A program made the translations under genes and the position numbers. Below are positions 13,262 to 14,195 of a stretch of DNA of 14,195 nt, piece by piece (positions within the stretch are counted from its first letter, which is position 1; each line of letters starts with the position of its first letter). The notes beneath the pieces are model-generated. The model was not told the DNA's origin and searched no databases. It was given only the letters and a program-made list of their open reading frames with translations. Location: positions 1-14,195 of the forward strand of contig JADJVC010000031.1 in assembly GCA_016710685.1 (NCBI GenBank), given 5' to 3'. The DNA is from Flavobacteriales bacterium. GTDB taxonomy: Bacteria > Bacteroidota > Bacteroidia > Flavobacteriales_F > PHOS-HE28.

Positions 13262-13675
13262 TTCGCTCCTGATCACAGAAGAACCCGAAGACCAAAACAG
13301 AACGCACCTACAAATACACCTGCTTTCAATGCCTTGCCAGCATTTCGTGAGGCTGCTCTTGATCTTTGAGCCAACCGATGCAGCTACTCTACTAACCCTT
13401 CATCCCCGAAAAGCAAACCCAGACTGACCTTCAAAAGCACCCGACGAGCACAACGCTCCACACCTATCGGCTTTACCACCAGCAATACACCTCGGCTCTT
13501 CTACAATCCAGCCATTTCAAGAGACCAAAATTCTAGGGCTTTTCAATACCTTGCTCTCTTCACGAGCTTTGCTCTGCTCTTCAACAAACCACCCGCATTG
13601 AGCTTCCGCAACACCGACCATCTCGAAACGGCACCAACCGATTGCCAGCAAAGCCGACCAAAGGCTCGGAACGAA
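13262..13675 (-). other. ORF-less cassette, family C (copy 2)
   Basis: Same length and layout as 6418-6831, with roughly one base in ten changed in the most diverged parts. Both internal copies of the recurring element are kept (near 13323-13372 and 13538-13584). There is no sense reading frame of note. The terminal repeats are GTTAGCTTTCG and CGAAAGCTAAC. Confidence 0.62.
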
Positions 13676-13762
13676 AGCTAACGCCATGTTAAGCCGCGCC
13701 GGCCATACGGCCAGAGCAAGCGAAGAGACAGTTCCGGCGTCGGCTTGAACATATAGTTAGCC
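13676..13762 (-). repeat. attC site 21
   Basis: AGCTAAC at 13676-13682 and GTTAGCC at 13756-13762. Majority type. Confidence 0.95.
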
Positions 13763-14132
13763 TTTGCTCTGACAAGCATGATTTGCCGGGGAACGACGCA
13801 CGAAAAGCCTCGCAAATGCTTTTGCTTTCAATGGTTTGCACATTCACCGACTGTTGCTCCTGGCTCTTGCTCTTCAAACCCAGTGCTCTCCAATAGCTCT
13901 CCACCACATCAGCACAACACTACTTTCACCGCTCTTCCAAGAAGCCTACATCAAGCCAAACGCAACTCGGCGACAAGCCAACCTACTCAGCTCTTCCCAC
14001 ACCAACTGCTCTTCATTGGCTTTTGCACTTCAAAACACAAATACCAATGACCCGATCGCTTTTGCTCTTTCAGCCCGCCCAAACCAGAAACCGACGCAAA
14101 AACCACAAAGCAAAGCTGAGCCACAAAACAAA
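13763..14132 (-). other. ORF-less cassette, family A (copy 4)
   Basis: Nearly identical to 6919-7286, with a few one-base insertions (for example near 13808 and 13890) that would shift any shared reading frame. It sits next to a family C cassette exactly as the 6919-7286 copy does. A 72-codon - strand frame (13689-13907) reads into the attC and lacks a start signal. Confidence 0.65.
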
Positions 14133-14195
14133 GGCTAACGCCATGTTAAGCCGCGCCGGCCATAAAGCCAGAGCAAGCGAAGAGACAGTTCCGGC
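14133..14195 (-). repeat. attC site 22 (cut by window end)
   Basis: GGCTAAC at 14133-14139 and the R' half of an attC with centre GGCCATAAAGCC, running off the window at 14195. Its cassette lies beyond the window. Confidence 0.92.

Noticed and set aside
13689..13907. Small protein of 72 residues in a family A cassette (similar 66-residue frame at 4213-4413)
   Set aside because: About half of it is translated attC sequence, no ribosome site is present, and indels between copies break the frame. Similarity of the KSQEQQ-type segment follows from DNA similarity.
1108..14195. Regularly spaced near-identical repeats suggestive of a CRISPR array
   Set aside because: The repeats are 87 bp with R''/R' boxes and imperfect internal symmetry, and spacing is 340-1340 bp with genes in between. 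These are attC sites.
1..14195. Integron integrase, attI or cassette promoter
   Set aside because: No tyrosine-recombinase gene or attI-like site is visible on either strand.

Overview
The window is an internal stretch of a large gene-cassette array of the chromosomal ('sedentary') integron type. I count 22 attC recombination sites, most about 87 bp and nearly identical to one another. They separate about 20 small cassettes. No integron integrase, attI site or array promoter is present, so this is the body of an array, or a cluster lacking an integrase. Homogeneous species-type attC sites, GC-rich housekeeping-like codon use, Sec/lipoprotein cargo and an IS630-type element fit a gammaproteobacterium. 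Xanthomonadaceae or relatives are my guess, but nothing in the window proves the genus.

Layout. Positions 1-1107 and 2650-3760 are two almost identical IS630-family insertion sequences in opposite orientation, both inserted at TA dinucleotides inside attC sites. The first carries a 1-bp frameshift in its transposase; the second is intact. Between them (1108-2649) lie three cassettes whose attC sites and genes point along the + strand. From 3761 to the end every attC and every cassette gene points along the - strand. The piece between the insertion sequences is therefore flipped relative to the rest of the array, most simply by recombination between the inverted IS copies.

The cassettes are of two kinds. 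Coding cassettes carry: a zinc-ribbon membrane protein (1671-2096), an exported protein (5156-5779), a SMI1/KNR4 (SUKH) protein (7364-8011), a frameshifted TerB_N-domain gene with an upstream lipoprotein (8114-9433), a lipoprotein with a beta-sandwich-like repeat (9540-9980), a DUF4304 protein (10079-10510), an exported DUF1444-like protein (10640-11479), a GIY-YIG nuclease domain fused to an XRE helix-turn-helix (11568-12119), a small lipoprotein (12347-12649) and an acidic-tailed hypothetical (12810-13166). The other kind has no convincing reading frame. These fall into three sequence families: A (four copies), B (three copies), and C (two copies plus one divergent relative). A roughly 45-nt element recurs in A and C.

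The genes do not form a pathway. They are independently acquired units, each with its own ribosome site or none, linked only by attC. The most notable structural signal is that the two ends of each cassette are mutually complementary over about 11-13 nt, well beyond the 7-nt attC core. The complementary sequence differs from cassette to cassette, so it is a cassette-intrinsic terminal inverted repeat. The ORF-less, strand-skewed, multi-copy cassettes are the best candidates for an undescribed RNA element.
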